A stretch of DNA of 64,000 nt from BRH-c54 sp032251145 (GCA_032251145.1 JAVVER010000003.1:1-64000), one strand, 5' to 3'. Shown: positions 7,614 to 17,342, counted from the first letter of the stretch. The notes: generated from the sequence alone by a model not told the origin. Made by a program: numbers and translations.

Positions 7614-8372
7614 ATGTTGAAAGTGAAAAGTGTTTTAGTTTCTCAACCAAAACCTGAAAGCGATAAATCACCCTATTTTGATCTTGCCACAACCTGTAAA
7701 GTAAAAATTGACTTTAGGCCATTTATCCATATAGAAGGAGTATCAACAAAGGATTTTAGAAGTCAGCGAATCAACTTTGCTGATTTTAATGCAGTAATTT
7801 TTACTAGTAGAAATGCAGTAGATTATTTCTTTAAAACTGCCGAAGAAATAAGATTTAATGTGCCAGAATCATTAAAATACTTCTGTATTTCTGAAGCTAT
7901 TGCTTTCTATCTTCAAAAGTATATTGTTTATAGAAAAAGAAAAGTGTTTACTGGAAAACAAACTTTTCAGGATTTAATTCCTGTATTGAAAAAACACAAA
8001 GATTGTAAATTTTTGTTGCCTTGTTCAGATATTATTAGCCCTAACATAAAAGAAAGCTTAGATAAAGAAGGTTTTAAATATGAATGTGTTGTTCTTTATA
8101 GAACAGTATGTAGCGATTTAAGTGATTTAAGTGATGTGAATTATGATGTGTTGGCTTTCTTTAGCCCCTCAGGAATAAAATCCTTATTTCAAAATTTTCC
8201 AGATTTTAAACAAAATGATACAAGAATAGCAGTTTTTGGTTCAACAACATTAAAAGCAGCAGAAGAAGCAGGACTTAGAATAGATATTTGTGCTCCACAG
8301 CCCGAAGCTCCATCTATGACTAAAGCATTGGAATTGTATATAAAAGATGCCAATAAAAACGGAAAGAAATAG
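7614..8372 (+). CDS. hemD: uroporphyrinogen-III synthase
   Basis: Closes hydroxymethylbilane into uroporphyrinogen III in tetrapyrrole synthesis (cytoplasm). The 252 residues show the two-domain HemD pattern: VKSVLVSQPKP at the N-terminus, FNAVIFTSRNAVDYFF (about 60-75), the domain swap, then ECVVLYRTV (160-168) and VLAFFSPSGIKSLF (about 181-194). HemD sequences diverge strongly, but these blocks and the DUF4271 neighbour make the call firm. Other tetrapyrrole-linked genes here are hemW (10.0 kb) and a cobalamin adenosyltransferase (37.7 kb). A strong terminator follows. Confidence 0.9.
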   Translation: MLKVKSVLVSQPKPESDKSPYFDLATTCKVKIDFRPFIHIEGVSTKDFRSQRINFADFNAVIFTSRNAVDYFFKTAEEIRFNVPESLKYFCISEAIAFYLQKYIVYRKRKVFTGKQTFQDLIPVLKKHKDCKFLLPCSDIISPNIKESLDKEGFKYECVVLYRTVCSDLSDLSDVNYDVLAFFSPSGIKSLFQNFPDFKQNDTRIAVFGSTTLKAAEEAGLRIDICAPQPEAPSMTKALELYIKDANKNGKK

Positions 8373-8393
8373 TTTTTTATAAGATAAATTGAG

Positions 8394-8424
8394 AAGAGCC
8401 GAATAATTTATTCGGCTCTTTTTC
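8394..8424 (+). terminator. rho-independent terminator after hemD
   Basis: Stem GAGCCGAATAA / TTATTCGGCTC with flanking A-run and T-run, about 22 nt after the hemD stop. Confidence 0.92.
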
Positions 8425-8484
8425 TTTGTTATCAAGTGGTATATACAAACAAATTTGTAATTTCATACCTATAATTGATTTAGC

Positions 8485-10008
8485 GTGAATTTATATTCTA
8501 AAAAACAAAGATGGAAACTTTTATTAGTAGGAATTGCAGCGCTAATTGTGTTGTCTTCTTTGTGGTACACCAATATTTTAGTTAGGCAAATTGCTCAAGA
8601 AGAACGAGAGAAAGTAAGGTTGTGGGCAGGAGCTATTCAAAATAAAGCCACTTTGGTACAGCTTACAGGAGAACTGTTTGATAAAATTTCTAAAGAAGAA
8701 AGAAACAGAATTGAAATTTGGGCTGAAGCTACCAAACGAATTATTACTTCTACCAATCAGGATGCTACTAACTTTTACCTTCAAATTATTGGTAAAAATG
8801 AAACCATTCCGGTTATTGTTACAGACGAAGAAAATAAAATTATTAATTATAGAAATATAAAATTAGCCGCAGGAATTGATACAACGAGTTTTTTAAATGC
8901 TCAGCTCGATTCCATGAAAAATACCAATGAACCTATAGATTTAAAAATCCACGTTACCCGAAATATTACGTGGAACCACAAATTGTATTATCAAGATTCT
9001 GAAATTTTTACCGAATTAAAAATTGTTTTAGATGATTTAATAAAATCTTTTATTTCCGAAATTGTGGTAAACTCTGCTGCTGTTCCTGTAGTTTTTACCG
9101 ATAGTACGCAAACCAATGTGATTGAATACGGTAATTTAGATAAAGATAAAATTAAGGATTCTACCTATTTAGCCAATACCATTGCAGAAATGCGTAGTCA
9201 GAATAAACCCATTGCTATTTCTATAAACAACAATGAAACACAGTATATTTTTTATAAAGATAGTGAGCTATTGATGCAGCTTAGATATTATCCTTTCTTT
9301 CAGTTTGGTGTAATCGGATTGTTTATTTTAATTGCTTATTATTTGTTTAGCACTTCCAGAAAAAGTGAACAAAACCAGGTTTGGGTTGGGTTAGCAAAAG
9401 AAACAGCTCACCAATTAGGCACACCACTTTCTTCATTAATGGCGTGGGTAGAATATTTGAAACTAAAAAATGTTGACCAAGCGACTATTGATGAACTTTC
9501 TAAAGATGTAAATAGATTAGAAATTATTACCGAACGTTTTTCTAAAATTGGTTCTATACCTAAATTAGTTGACGAAAATGTTGGTGAAGTTTTAAGAATA
9601 ACAGCAGCCTATTTACAACCGAGAATCTCAAAAAATGTTATCATTAATTTCAATTTTTCTAAAGAAGAAAGAATTTTAGCCCCATTAAACACCTCACTTT
9701 TTAGTTGGGTAATAGAAAATTTAATAAAAAATGCAGTAGATGCCATGCAAGGTGGTGGAACTATCGATATTTTTATGATAGATCAAAAACAATTTGTTTA
9801 TATAGATATTAGTGATACAGGGCATGGCATTCCGAAGTCTAAACAAAAAACCATTTTCGAACCTGGTTTTACCACTAAAAAAAGAGGTTGGGGATTAGGA
9901 TTATCGCTAACCAAACGTATTATTGAAAATTACCACAACGGTAAAATTTTCGTGAAACAATCTAGTGAAAACGGCACTGTTTTCAGGATTGTTTTAAAAA
10001 AGTATTAA
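8485..10008 (+). CDS. sensor histidine kinase with duplicated sensor region
   Basis: Membrane sensor kinase of 507 residues starting at GTG 8485. Order: membrane span 11-31, extracytoplasmic region 32-270, second span 272-289, HisKA with H309 in ETAHQLGTP, then HATPase with N-box ENLIKNAVDAM (411-421), G1 DTGHGIP (444-450) and G2 RGWGLGLSL (467-475). The outside region is a tandem duplication: EERxxxxxWA occurs at 39-48 and 71-80, and IPVIVTDEENKIINYRNI (108-125) parallels VPVVFTDSTQTNVIEYGN (200-217). No response regulator is adjacent, so its partner is unknown. It precedes hemW by 10 nt, so the two are probably co-transcribed. Confidence 0.92.
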   Translation: MNLYSKKQRWKLLLVGIAALIVLSSLWYTNILVRQIAQEEREKVRLWAGAIQNKATLVQLTGELFDKISKEERNRIEIWAEATKRIITSTNQDATNFYLQIIGKNETIPVIVTDEENKIINYRNIKLAAGIDTTSFLNAQLDSMKNTNEPIDLKIHVTRNITWNHKLYYQDSEIFTELKIVLDDLIKSFISEIVVNSAAVPVVFTDSTQTNVIEYGNLDKDKIKDSTYLANTIAEMRSQNKPIAISINNNETQYIFYKDSELLMQLRYYPFFQFGVIGLFILIAYYLFSTSRKSEQNQVWVGLAKETAHQLGTPLSSLMAWVEYLKLKNVDQATIDELSKDVNRLEIITERFSKIGSIPKLVDENVGEVLRITAAYLQPRISKNVIINFNFSKEERILAPLNTSLFSWVIENLIKNAVDAMQGGGTIDIFMIDQKQFVYIDISDTGHGIPKSKQKTIFEPGFTTKKRGWGLGLSLTKRIIENYHNGKIFVKQSSENGTVFRIVLKKY

Positions 10009-10018
10009 GCCTAAATTA

Positions 10019-11158
10019 ATGGCAGGCATTTACATCCATATTCCTTTCTGTAAACAAAAATGTAGCTATTGTGATTTTCATTTTTCTACCAATTTTAAGC
10101 ATAAATCGGAATTATTAGCCGCATTACAAAAAGAGATTATTTTACAAAAAGACCTTTTTAAAAATGAGTTTATAAACACCATTTATTTTGGTGGAGGAAC
10201 GCCTTCGGTGGTAACAGAAAAAGAATTAAATCTGTTGTTAGCTACTGTTTATAATAATTATAAAGTGAATGAAAAAGTAGAGCTGACAATGGAATGTAAT
10301 CCGGATGATATTACTTCTAAAAAAATAAACGAGTATAAAAAAAGTGGTGTAAACAGGTTGAGCATTGGTATTCAATCTTTTTTTATTGATGACTTACAGT
10401 TTTTTAATCGTGCCCATAATGCTAGCGAAGCAGAACAAAGTATTTTAAAAACGCAAGATGCCGGAATTGATAATATTACTATAGATTTAATTTATAATAG
10501 TCCGCTGTTAACCTTAAAAAAATGGGAGCAAAACTTAGATAAATTTATCAGTTTAAAGGTGCCACATCTTTCTGCTTATACCTTAACCGTTGAGCCTAAA
10601 ACAGCCTTGCATCATCTGGTAAAAACCAAGCAAACCACCTTACCAACAGATGAACAAGCTATTGAGCAATTTAAATTATTAATGGATAAAACCAAACAAG
10701 CTGGATTGATACATTATGAAGTATCTAACTTTGGTAAAGAAGGTTATTTTTCGCAACACAATAGTAATTATTGGAAAGGTGAAAATTATTTGGGAATTGG
10801 TCCTTCGGCACATTCGTTTATTAAAAACTCGGAAGTTCAAAAAAGAAGTTGGAATGTTGCCAATAATACTAAATACATTAAAGCAATAAATCAAGGCACA
10901 CCTTATTTTGAAGAAGAACTTATAGATGAAACCACCGCTTTTAATGAATATATATTAACCAGATTACGAACCATTTGGGGGTTGGATTTTGAATATATTA
11001 AAAACACGTTTAACCCTGTTTTGCTTCATCATTTTGAAAAAGAGTTAGAAGCGTATAAAAATTCTGAATTGATTACTATTTCAAAAAATACAGTAACTTT
11101 AACCACTAAAGGTATTTTTGTGGTCGATAAAATTACAGCAGACTTATTTTATGTATAA
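10019..11158 (+). CDS. hemW: radical SAM family haem chaperone HemW
   Basis: HemW is a radical-SAM relative of coproporphyrinogen III dehydrogenase that binds haem and delivers it to membrane proteins. The 379 residues show the 4Fe-4S motif C11-x3-C15-x2-C18 (IPFCKQKCSYCDF), the SAM-binding FGGGTPS (about 58-64), LSIGIQSF (about 120-127) and the HemN_C-type domain after about 300. Length and absence of an N-terminal extension favour HemW over HemN. It was often annotated as an oxygen-independent coproporphyrinogen oxidase. Confidence 0.93.
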   Translation: MAGIYIHIPFCKQKCSYCDFHFSTNFKHKSELLAALQKEIILQKDLFKNEFINTIYFGGGTPSVVTEKELNLLLATVYNNYKVNEKVELTMECNPDDITSKKINEYKKSGVNRLSIGIQSFFIDDLQFFNRAHNASEAEQSILKTQDAGIDNITIDLIYNSPLLTLKKWEQNLDKFISLKVPHLSAYTLTVEPKTALHHLVKTKQTTLPTDEQAIEQFKLLMDKTKQAGLIHYEVSNFGKEGYFSQHNSNYWKGENYLGIGPSAHSFIKNSEVQKRSWNVANNTKYIKAINQGTPYFEEELIDETTAFNEYILTRLRTIWGLDFEYIKNTFNPVLLHHFEKELEAYKNSELITISKNTVTLTTKGIFVVDKITADLFYV

Positions 11159-11206
11159 TTAAATGCCACGAATGCACGAATTATAAGATTTAACTTTATT
11201 GTAATT

Positions 11207-11956
11207 ATGATAATAAACATTTCACATCAAAATAAAAATTATAAAATAGACTTATTTCAACCTATTGATATTTCTTTGCCTTTGAGCAATACTCCCGAAA
11301 ATGTAACTGCTTGGTATGTTTCAAAACCGGAATTTACTCCTGTTATGGAAAATGGCTTTGTTGGTGATGTTAATTTAGGAGGAAATGTAAATTTTAAAAA
11401 CATTTTTTTTAATCCGCATGGACATGGAACCCACACAGAGTGTGTTGGACATATAAGTAAAGAGCCTTATACCATTAATCAATGCTTAAAACAATTTTTC
11501 TTTTTTGCAGATTTGATAACTATTACACCTGAAAAAATTGGTGATGATGATGTAATTACATTAGCGCAAATAAAACAATTATGGCAGCCGAAAGGTAATG
11601 AAGCAATCATTATTAGGACACTTCCTAATGATAATGATAAAAAATCTTTTCAATACTCTAATACTAACCCTGCTTATATTGAAGCTGAAGTGGCTGCTTA
11701 TTTAACACAAAATGGCATTAATCATTTATTAATAGATACGCCTTCTGTGGATAGAGAAAGTGATGACGGAAAATTGGCAGCTCATCACATTTTTTGGGAA
11801 TATCCAAGTAATACTCAAACCCACAGAACCATATCAGAATTGGTTTTTATAGATAATACTATTCCCGATGGAACTTACTTTCTAAATATTCAAATAGCTT
11901 CTTTTGAGAATGATGCTTCTCCAAGTAAACCAGTGCTTTATAAAATCATGAAGTAG
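11207..11956 (+). CDS. cyclase-family metal-dependent hydrolase (kynurenine formamidase-like)
   Basis: Member of the cyclase/kynurenine formamidase superfamily (PF04199), metal-dependent amidohydrolases acting on N-formylkynurenine or related substrates. The family's H-x-G-T-H metal motif is seen as HGHGTHTE (71-78). A second conserved block is LIDTPSVDRESDDGKLAAHH (about 185-204), with the HHxFW pair near 203-207. At 249 residues it is a little longer than bacterial KynB (about 210). No other tryptophan-catabolism gene is adjacent, so the substrate cannot be assigned. A weak hairpin TTTTAAC/GTTAAAA lies at 11969-11987 downstream. Confidence 0.85.
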   Translation: MIINISHQNKNYKIDLFQPIDISLPLSNTPENVTAWYVSKPEFTPVMENGFVGDVNLGGNVNFKNIFFNPHGHGTHTECVGHISKEPYTINQCLKQFFFFADLITITPEKIGDDDVITLAQIKQLWQPKGNEAIIIRTLPNDNDKKSFQYSNTNPAYIEAEVAAYLTQNGINHLLIDTPSVDRESDDGKLAAHHIFWEYPSNTQTHRTISELVFIDNTIPDGTYFLNIQIASFENDASPSKPVLYKIMK

Positions 11957-12035
11957 TTCGAAAGTAAATTTTAACTTTTTGTTAAAATAAGCTTGGATTT
12001 TTTCGATATTTTTAACCCTCACAAAAATAACCTAT

Positions 12036-12509
12036 ATGAAGCTAGATGAAATAGATTTGAAGATTTTAAAAAAACTTCAGGAGAACGCGAAAATGACTAA
12101 CTTACAACTATCTAAAGAAATATCTTTATCGCCTGCCCCTACTTTAGAGCGAGTAAAAAAATTAGAGGCAAAAGGATTTATTAAGAGTTATCATGCATTA
12201 GCGAGTGAAGAAAAGCTTCAATTAGGGTTGAGTGTTTTCATGCAAATTTCATTAATCAGACAAAGAGACAATGCCATTAATAATTTTATTGAGAAAATTA
12301 ATAAAATTGATGAAGTAATGGAATGTTACAATGTTACCGGACAAGCTGATTACCTTTTGAAAATCTTAGTAAAAGATATTGCTGCTTTTGATGTATTGGT
12401 AAAAGATAAATTATCGCCCATAGAAGAAATTAGAAACATGCATTCCATGGTAGTAATCTCTAAAGACAAATATTCTACCGTATTACCTTTTAATTACATA
12501 GATAAATAA
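12036..12509 (+). CDS. Lrp/AsnC-family transcriptional regulator
   Basis: DNA-binding regulator that senses amino acids through a RAM domain. The 157 residues have an N-terminal helix-turn-helix (about 4-55: LDEIDLKILKKLQENAKMTN...) and the RAM beta-alpha-beta domain (about 65-145) with GQADYLLKILV typical of the ligand-sensing core. It is convergent with proC, separated by only 4 nt, so the two may interfere with or share regulation, though regulation of proC by this protein is a guess. Confidence 0.93.
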   Translation: MKLDEIDLKILKKLQENAKMTNLQLSKEISLSPAPTLERVKKLEAKGFIKSYHALASEEKLQLGLSVFMQISLIRQRDNAINNFIEKINKIDEVMECYNVTGQADYLLKILVKDIAAFDVLVKDKLSPIEEIRNMHSMVVISKDKYSTVLPFNYIDK

Positions 12510-12513
12510 ACCT

Positions 12514-13329
12514 TTATTCTTCAGTATAAAGTCCTTTAGCTTTTTTTGCAGAAATAGTAATCCCTTTAATAAAAGAAGAGCTAAATCCGTTGTGTTCCAT
12601 TTCATTTAGTCCAGCAATAGTACAGCCTTTAGGTGAAGTAACTTTATCAATTTCATCCTCAGGATGCGATTGATTATGAATTAGCAGACTTGCTGCACCT
12701 TTTGCTGTTTGAGCAGCCATTTTTAAAGCTTCATCCGCATGAAAATCAATTTCGTTTCCTCCTTGTGATGCGGCTCTTATCGCTCTCAAAAAAAAAGCAA
12801 TTCCACAAGCACATAATGCCGTTGCCGAAGTCATTTGTTCTTCATTTATAACTATGGTTTCTCCAACATGTTTAAAAAGCTTATCAACTTTAGGAAGTTC
12901 GGTTTTCCATTGTTCGGTGGTAGCAATACAAGTCATGGATTCTCTAATGGCAATAGCAGTATTTGGCATTGCCCTAACTATTGGAGTGTTTGTTCCAATA
13001 ACCTTTTCAATATCTTTAACTTTTATTCCCGTAACCACAGAAATTAAAAGGTGATTAGGAGTTAGTTCATCCTTAATTTCATTAAGCACTTCATTTACTT
13101 TTTGAGGTAAAACCGCCAACACAATAATAGCTGCATTTTTTACTCCACCAATATTAGTGGTAGTAATAGCACAACCATTCTCCCCAAAGTATTTAAGAGC
13201 ATCAAGGTTTCTTCTTGTTAAGATAAAGTCATTATAATCATAATGTTTACTTTCTATTAACCCTTTAACAAATGACAAACCGAGGTTGCCGGCACCAATA
13301 ACAGCTATTTTCTTTTCTAGTTGACTCAT
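12514..13329 (-). CDS. proC: pyrroline-5-carboxylate reductase
   Basis: Last step of proline synthesis: NAD(P)H reduces pyrroline-5-carboxylate. A Rossmann motif lies at the N-terminus (VIGAGNLGLSF) and the conserved C-terminal P5CR dimerisation block includes TSPKGCTIAGLNEME. I start at ATG 13329 (MSQLEKKIAVIGAG, 271 residues), because a further in-frame ATG at 13374 would add 15 unlikely residues and lies upstream of a TATCTTTG -7 box. The conserved GPAYxF region reads CACGIAFFLRAIRAASQGG here, a slight divergence. Confidence 0.93.
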   Translation of the reverse strand: MSQLEKKIAVIGAGNLGLSFVKGLIESKHYDYNDFILTRRNLDALKYFGENGCAITTTNIGGVKNAAIIVLAVLPQKVNEVLNEIKDELTPNHLLISVVTGIKVKDIEKVIGTNTPIVRAMPNTAIAIRESMTCIATTEQWKTELPKVDKLFKHVGETIVINEEQMTSATALCACGIAFFLRAIRAASQGGNEIDFHADEALKMAAQTAKGAASLLIHNQSHPEDEIDKVTSPKGCTIAGLNEMEHNGFSSSFIKGITISAKKAKGLYTEE

Positions 13330-13344
13330 GAAGTAATTTTTCAG

Positions 13345-13352
13345 CAAAGATA
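13345..13352 (-). promoter_or_regulatory. -7 box of proC
   Basis: On the minus strand this reads TATCTTTG, an exact TAnnTTTG, 15 nt before ATG 13329. It supports the downstream start for proC. No clear -33 TTTG. Confidence 0.45.
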
Positions 13353-13575
13353 GTTGCTTAAATAAAAAAGACATTATTATTTTAGGAATATATTACTTAT
13401 TTGATTGAATTTTAATAGTTTTATGTTACCCAACACAAGTGTTAAAATAGGTTTATTAATTACTTTTCAGAAAGGTAAAATGATTAAAATTTGGAAAAGC
13501 TAAATTTAATTTCATTTCTTTGCAAGTCAAAATTTAAAATCACTATAAATGAATAAGTGATTTAAACCTTCTAGT

Positions 13576-16062
13576 ATGACAAAAAATTTAGTTATTGTTG
13601 AGTCTCCTGCTAAAGCAAAAACCATAGAAAAATTTTTGGGAAAAGATTTTACTGTAAAGTCTAGTTTTGGACACATCAGAGACTTGCCGGGAAAAAATAT
13701 ATCTATAGATATTGAAAATAATTTTAAACCAGATTATGTAATTCCTTCGGATAAGAAAAAAATAGTTGCAGAATTAAAAAAATTAGCAAAAGCGGCAGAT
13801 GTTGTTTGGTTAGCTTCCGATGAGGACCGTGAGGGAGAAGCCATTTCTTGGCATTTGTTAGAAGCCTTAGGCTTAGATGAAAAAAAGACCAAACGTATTG
13901 TTTTTCATGAAATTACTAAAACGGCAATTACTAAAGCCATAGAAAATCCTAGAAAAATAAATACTCATTTAGTAGATGCTCAACAAGCAAGAAGAGTGTT
14001 GGATAGATTAGTAGGTTATGAATTATCTCCTGTATTGTGGAAAAAAGTTAGGCCATCATTATCTGCTGGTAGAGTACAATCTGTAGCGGTAAGATTAATT
14101 GTTGAAAGAGAAAGAGAAATAGACAACTTTACCTATGAATCTGCTTTTAGAGTAATCGCTTTATTTGAAACCAATGATAAAGCAACAATAAAAGCTGAAC
14201 TTCCGCACAGATTTAAAACACAAAAAGAAGCAGAGAAATTTTTAGAAATTTGTAATAATGCCGTCTTTACAGTTGAAGATTTAGAAACAAAACCTTCAAA
14301 AAGATCTCCAGCAGCACCTTTTACAACATCAACATTACAACAAGAAGCTAGTAGAAAATTAGGTTTTTCAGTAGCTCAAACCATGTCGGTAGCTCAAAAA
14401 TTATACGAATCTGGAAACATAACCTATATGAGAACCGATTCTGTAAATTTATCAAATGATGCAATTGGAGCGGCAAAGAAAGAAATCACAACCAGTTATG
14501 GAGAGGAGTTTTCTCAAGTTAGAAAATTTAGCACCAAATCTAAAGGAGCTCAAGAAGCTCATGAGGCTATCCGACCAACTTATATGAATAAGCACTCGGT
14601 TTCTGGAGATGCTGCTCAAGCAAGGTTGTATGATTTAATTTGGAAAAGAACCATTGCCTCTCAAATGAGCGATGCCAAACTTGAAAAAACGACCATTACT
14701 ATAGGTATAAATACTTCAAAAGAAAAATTTGTAGCTAAAGGCGAAGTATTATTGTTCGAAGGTTTCTTAAAAGTTTATTTAGAATCTAGTGATGATGACC
14801 ATCAGGAAGATGATAAAGAAGGCATTTTACCACAAGTAAAGAAAGGAGAAGAGTTAAACCTAAACGAACTTACTGCTACAGAAAAATATAACAATCACCC
14901 GCCAAGATATACCGAGGCTAGTTTGGTTAAAAAATTAGAAGAATTGGGTATCGGACGACCTTCTACTTATGCTCCAACCATTTCAACCATACAAAAAAGA
15001 GGATATATTGTTAGAGAAGATAGAGATGGTAGTCAGAGAAATTATGTATTGTTGACACTTAAATCAGGGAAAATTTCTGAAAAACAACTTAAAGAAAATT
15101 TTGGTTTTGAGAAGAAAAAAATGTTTCCAACAGATATAGGTATTGTTGTTACAGATTTCTTGGTTGAAAATTTCGGAAAAGTGTTAGACTATAATTTTAC
15201 TGCAAGAGTTGAAGAACAGTTTGATGAAATTGCTGAAGGATTGAAAGAATGGAGCAAGATGATTGCAGAATTTTACAAACCTTTTCACGATCAAATTACA
15301 GATACGCTTGAAAATGCCGAAAGAGCTAGTGGTGAAAGATTGTTAGGCACTGATCCAAAGACTAAAAAACCAGTTATTGCTCGTATTGGCAGATTCGGAC
15401 CAATGATTCAGATAGGAAGCACAGAGGATGAAGAAAAACCTCAGTTTGCAAGTTTGCTTCCAGAACAAAATATTTCTAGCATAACCTTAGAACAGGCATT
15501 GACATTATTTCAGTTTCCAAAAACGTTAGGAAATCATGAAGGTAAAGAAGTGGTCGTGTCTCAAGGTAAGTTTGGTCCATATATTAAATTTGATGAAAAG
15601 TTCATTTCATTGCCTAAAGGTGAAGAAATTACTGCTGTTAACCTAAATAGAGCCATTGAATTAATTAAGGAAAAACAACAGGCAGATGCTCCTATTGCGG
15701 AATATCAGGGAAAACCAGTTCAAAAAGGAGTAGGAAGGTTTGGACCGTTTATTAAATGGGACAACATGTTTATCAATGTAAATAAGAAATATAATTTTGA
15801 TAACTTGTCTCAAAGTGATATCAAAGAATTAATTGAGAATAAACTGCAAAAAGAAAAAGATAAATTTATTCACAATTGGGAGGATAAAGGCATTTCAGTT
15901 CAGAAAGCACGTTGGGGAAGATTTAATATTGTGAAAGGAAAAACAAAAATTGAATTGCCAAAAGATACCAATGTAGAAAAAATGACCTTGGAAGATGTTG
16001 AAAAAATAATTGAAAAACAAAAGCCAGCAAAAAAGGCTAAGAAGACCAAAAAGAAAAAATAG
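13576..16062 (+). CDS. topA: DNA topoisomerase I (type IA)
   Basis: Relaxes negative supercoils by single-strand passage. The 828 residues show the Toprim domain with catalytic E9 (VESPAKAK) and DEDRE (82-86), the active-site Tyr Y284 in YMRTDSV, and four C-terminal Toprim_C repeats (RIGRFGPMIQ, SQGKFGPYIKF, GVGRFGPFIKW, and a divergent ARWGRFNIVKG). There are no tetracysteine zinc fingers, unlike E. coli TopA, and the protein ends in a Lys-rich tail (KKAKKTKKKK). It heads the run leading to the T9SS genes: the arginase-like gene follows by 39 nt. Confidence 0.97.
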   Translation: MTKNLVIVESPAKAKTIEKFLGKDFTVKSSFGHIRDLPGKNISIDIENNFKPDYVIPSDKKKIVAELKKLAKAADVVWLASDEDREGEAISWHLLEALGLDEKKTKRIVFHEITKTAITKAIENPRKINTHLVDAQQARRVLDRLVGYELSPVLWKKVRPSLSAGRVQSVAVRLIVEREREIDNFTYESAFRVIALFETNDKATIKAELPHRFKTQKEAEKFLEICNNAVFTVEDLETKPSKRSPAAPFTTSTLQQEASRKLGFSVAQTMSVAQKLYESGNITYMRTDSVNLSNDAIGAAKKEITTSYGEEFSQVRKFSTKSKGAQEAHEAIRPTYMNKHSVSGDAAQARLYDLIWKRTIASQMSDAKLEKTTITIGINTSKEKFVAKGEVLLFEGFLKVYLESSDDDHQEDDKEGILPQVKKGEELNLNELTATEKYNNHPPRYTEASLVKKLEELGIGRPSTYAPTISTIQKRGYIVREDRDGSQRNYVLLTLKSGKISEKQLKENFGFEKKKMFPTDIGIVVTDFLVENFGKVLDYNFTARVEEQFDEIAEGLKEWSKMIAEFYKPFHDQITDTLENAERASGERLLGTDPKTKKPVIARIGRFGPMIQIGSTEDEEKPQFASLLPEQNISSITLEQALTLFQFPKTLGNHEGKEVVVSQGKFGPYIKFDEKFISLPKGEEITAVNLNRAIELIKEKQQADAPIAEYQGKPVQKGVGRFGPFIKWDNMFINVNKKYNFDNLSQSDIKELIENKLQKEKDKFIHNWEDKGISVQKARWGRFNIVKGKTKIELPKDTNVEKMTLEDVEKIIEKQKPAKKAKKTKKKK

Positions 16063-16101
16063 AGTTTTTACATATAAAGTATAATCAACACAAAGCATTA
16101 C

Positions 16102-17268
16102 ATGGATTTCTTTGATTATTTTCAACCAATCGACTTGACTAAAGAAGTTTTTAACTTCGATTATAAGGATTATCACTTTGCCAATAACCTACTTTATTAT
16201 AGTGAAGAGAACCAAGATTTATCTGATGTTGCTATAGCAATTATTGGAATAGAAGAAGAAAGAAATTCATCTAATAATGAAGGTTGTGGCAAAGCTCCTG
16301 ACTTTGTAAGAAAATTTTTATACCGACTTTCATTTAATGGAAAGAAAAAAATAGCAGATTTCGGAAATCTGAAAAATGGTGCCACAGTTGAAGATACTTA
16401 TTTTGCACTAAGTAATATTCTTGAAGAGCTAATAAAAAAAAATATTTTACCTATTATTATAGGAGGCAGTCAGGATTTAACCTATGCTAATTTTTTAGCC
16501 TATAAAAATTTAGAACAATCTGTTAATCTAGTTGCTGTAGATGCTAAGTTAAATCTAGATGATGCTAATCATGCTATTAATGCCGATAACTATTTGGCTA
16601 AAATCATTCTTCATCAACCCAATTACTTGTTTAATTTTAGCAATATTGGTTATCAAAGTTACTTCGTATCTAATGAGGAAATTGATTTAATTTCAAAATT
16701 ATATTTTGATGCTTACCGTTTAGGAGAAATCCAAAACAATATGGAAGAAGTAGAGCCTATAGTTAGAAATGCGGATGTTGTAAGTTTTGATGTTTCCTCA
16801 ATACGACAAGCAGAAGCTCCGGGAAATAAAAATGCATCTCCTAACGGTTTTTATGGAGAACAAGCCTGCCAAATTGCACGATATGCTGGGATTAGTGATA
16901 AACTCACCTCTATTGGTTTTTATGAATTTAATCCTGATATAGATTTTAATAACCAAACAGCTCATAGTGTTGCGCAAATGATTTGGTATTTTATAGATGG
17001 CGTAAACAACAGAAAAAATGATTTTCCTATTGGTAGCCGAAAAGATTATACTAAATATGTAGTTTCGATGTTAGAAGGAGGAAATGATTTAATTTTTTAC
17101 AAAAGCGACAAAAGTGATCGTTGGTGGATAGATGTTCCATACCCTTCTCATGAAAAAATTAAAAAAGATAGACATTTATTAGTGCCATGTTCCTACAATG
17201 ACTACCAAATTGCTTGTAATAACGAGCTGCCCGATGTTTGGATAAGAACTTTTCAAAAGTTAATTTAA
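16102..17268 (+). CDS. arginase-fold protein lacking most metal ligands (formimidoylglutamase-like)
   Basis: Related to formimidoylglutamase/arginase, enzymes with two Mn ions held by GGxH, DAHxD and DxDxxDP motifs. In these 388 residues the matching positions read GGSQD, DAKLN and SFDVSSIRQAEAPG: the first His is Gln, DAHxD has lost its His and second Asp, and the second Asp of the third motif is Ser. The fold is clear but binuclear metal binding is unlikely, so I infer a pseudoenzyme with a binding or structural role. It lies between topA and the porP-gldKLMN operon, an arrangement found in other Flavobacteriia as far as I recall. Automatic annotation as an active hydrolase would probably be wrong. 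Confidence 0.8.
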   Translation: MDFFDYFQPIDLTKEVFNFDYKDYHFANNLLYYSEENQDLSDVAIAIIGIEEERNSSNNEGCGKAPDFVRKFLYRLSFNGKKKIADFGNLKNGATVEDTYFALSNILEELIKKNILPIIIGGSQDLTYANFLAYKNLEQSVNLVAVDAKLNLDDANHAINADNYLAKIILHQPNYLFNFSNIGYQSYFVSNEEIDLISKLYFDAYRLGEIQNNMEEVEPIVRNADVVSFDVSSIRQAEAPGNKNASPNGFYGEQACQIARYAGISDKLTSIGFYEFNPDIDFNNQTAHSVAQMIWYFIDGVNNRKNDFPIGSRKDYTKYVVSMLEGGNDLIFYKSDKSDRWWIDVPYPSHEKIKKDRHLLVPCSYNDYQIACNNELPDVWIRTFQKLI

Positions 17269-17342
17269 CTAATTAATCAAGCAGTTAACATGTTTTTAAT
17301 AAGTTTTCAACAAGAAATTAACAAAATAAAGTTGAAAAAGTT

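Noticed and set aside
11969..11987. TTTTAAC/GTTAAAA hairpin after the cyclase gene as a terminator
   Set aside because: Short A/T-only stem and no clean T-run; it may equally be an Lrp-type operator, so I left it as unassigned.
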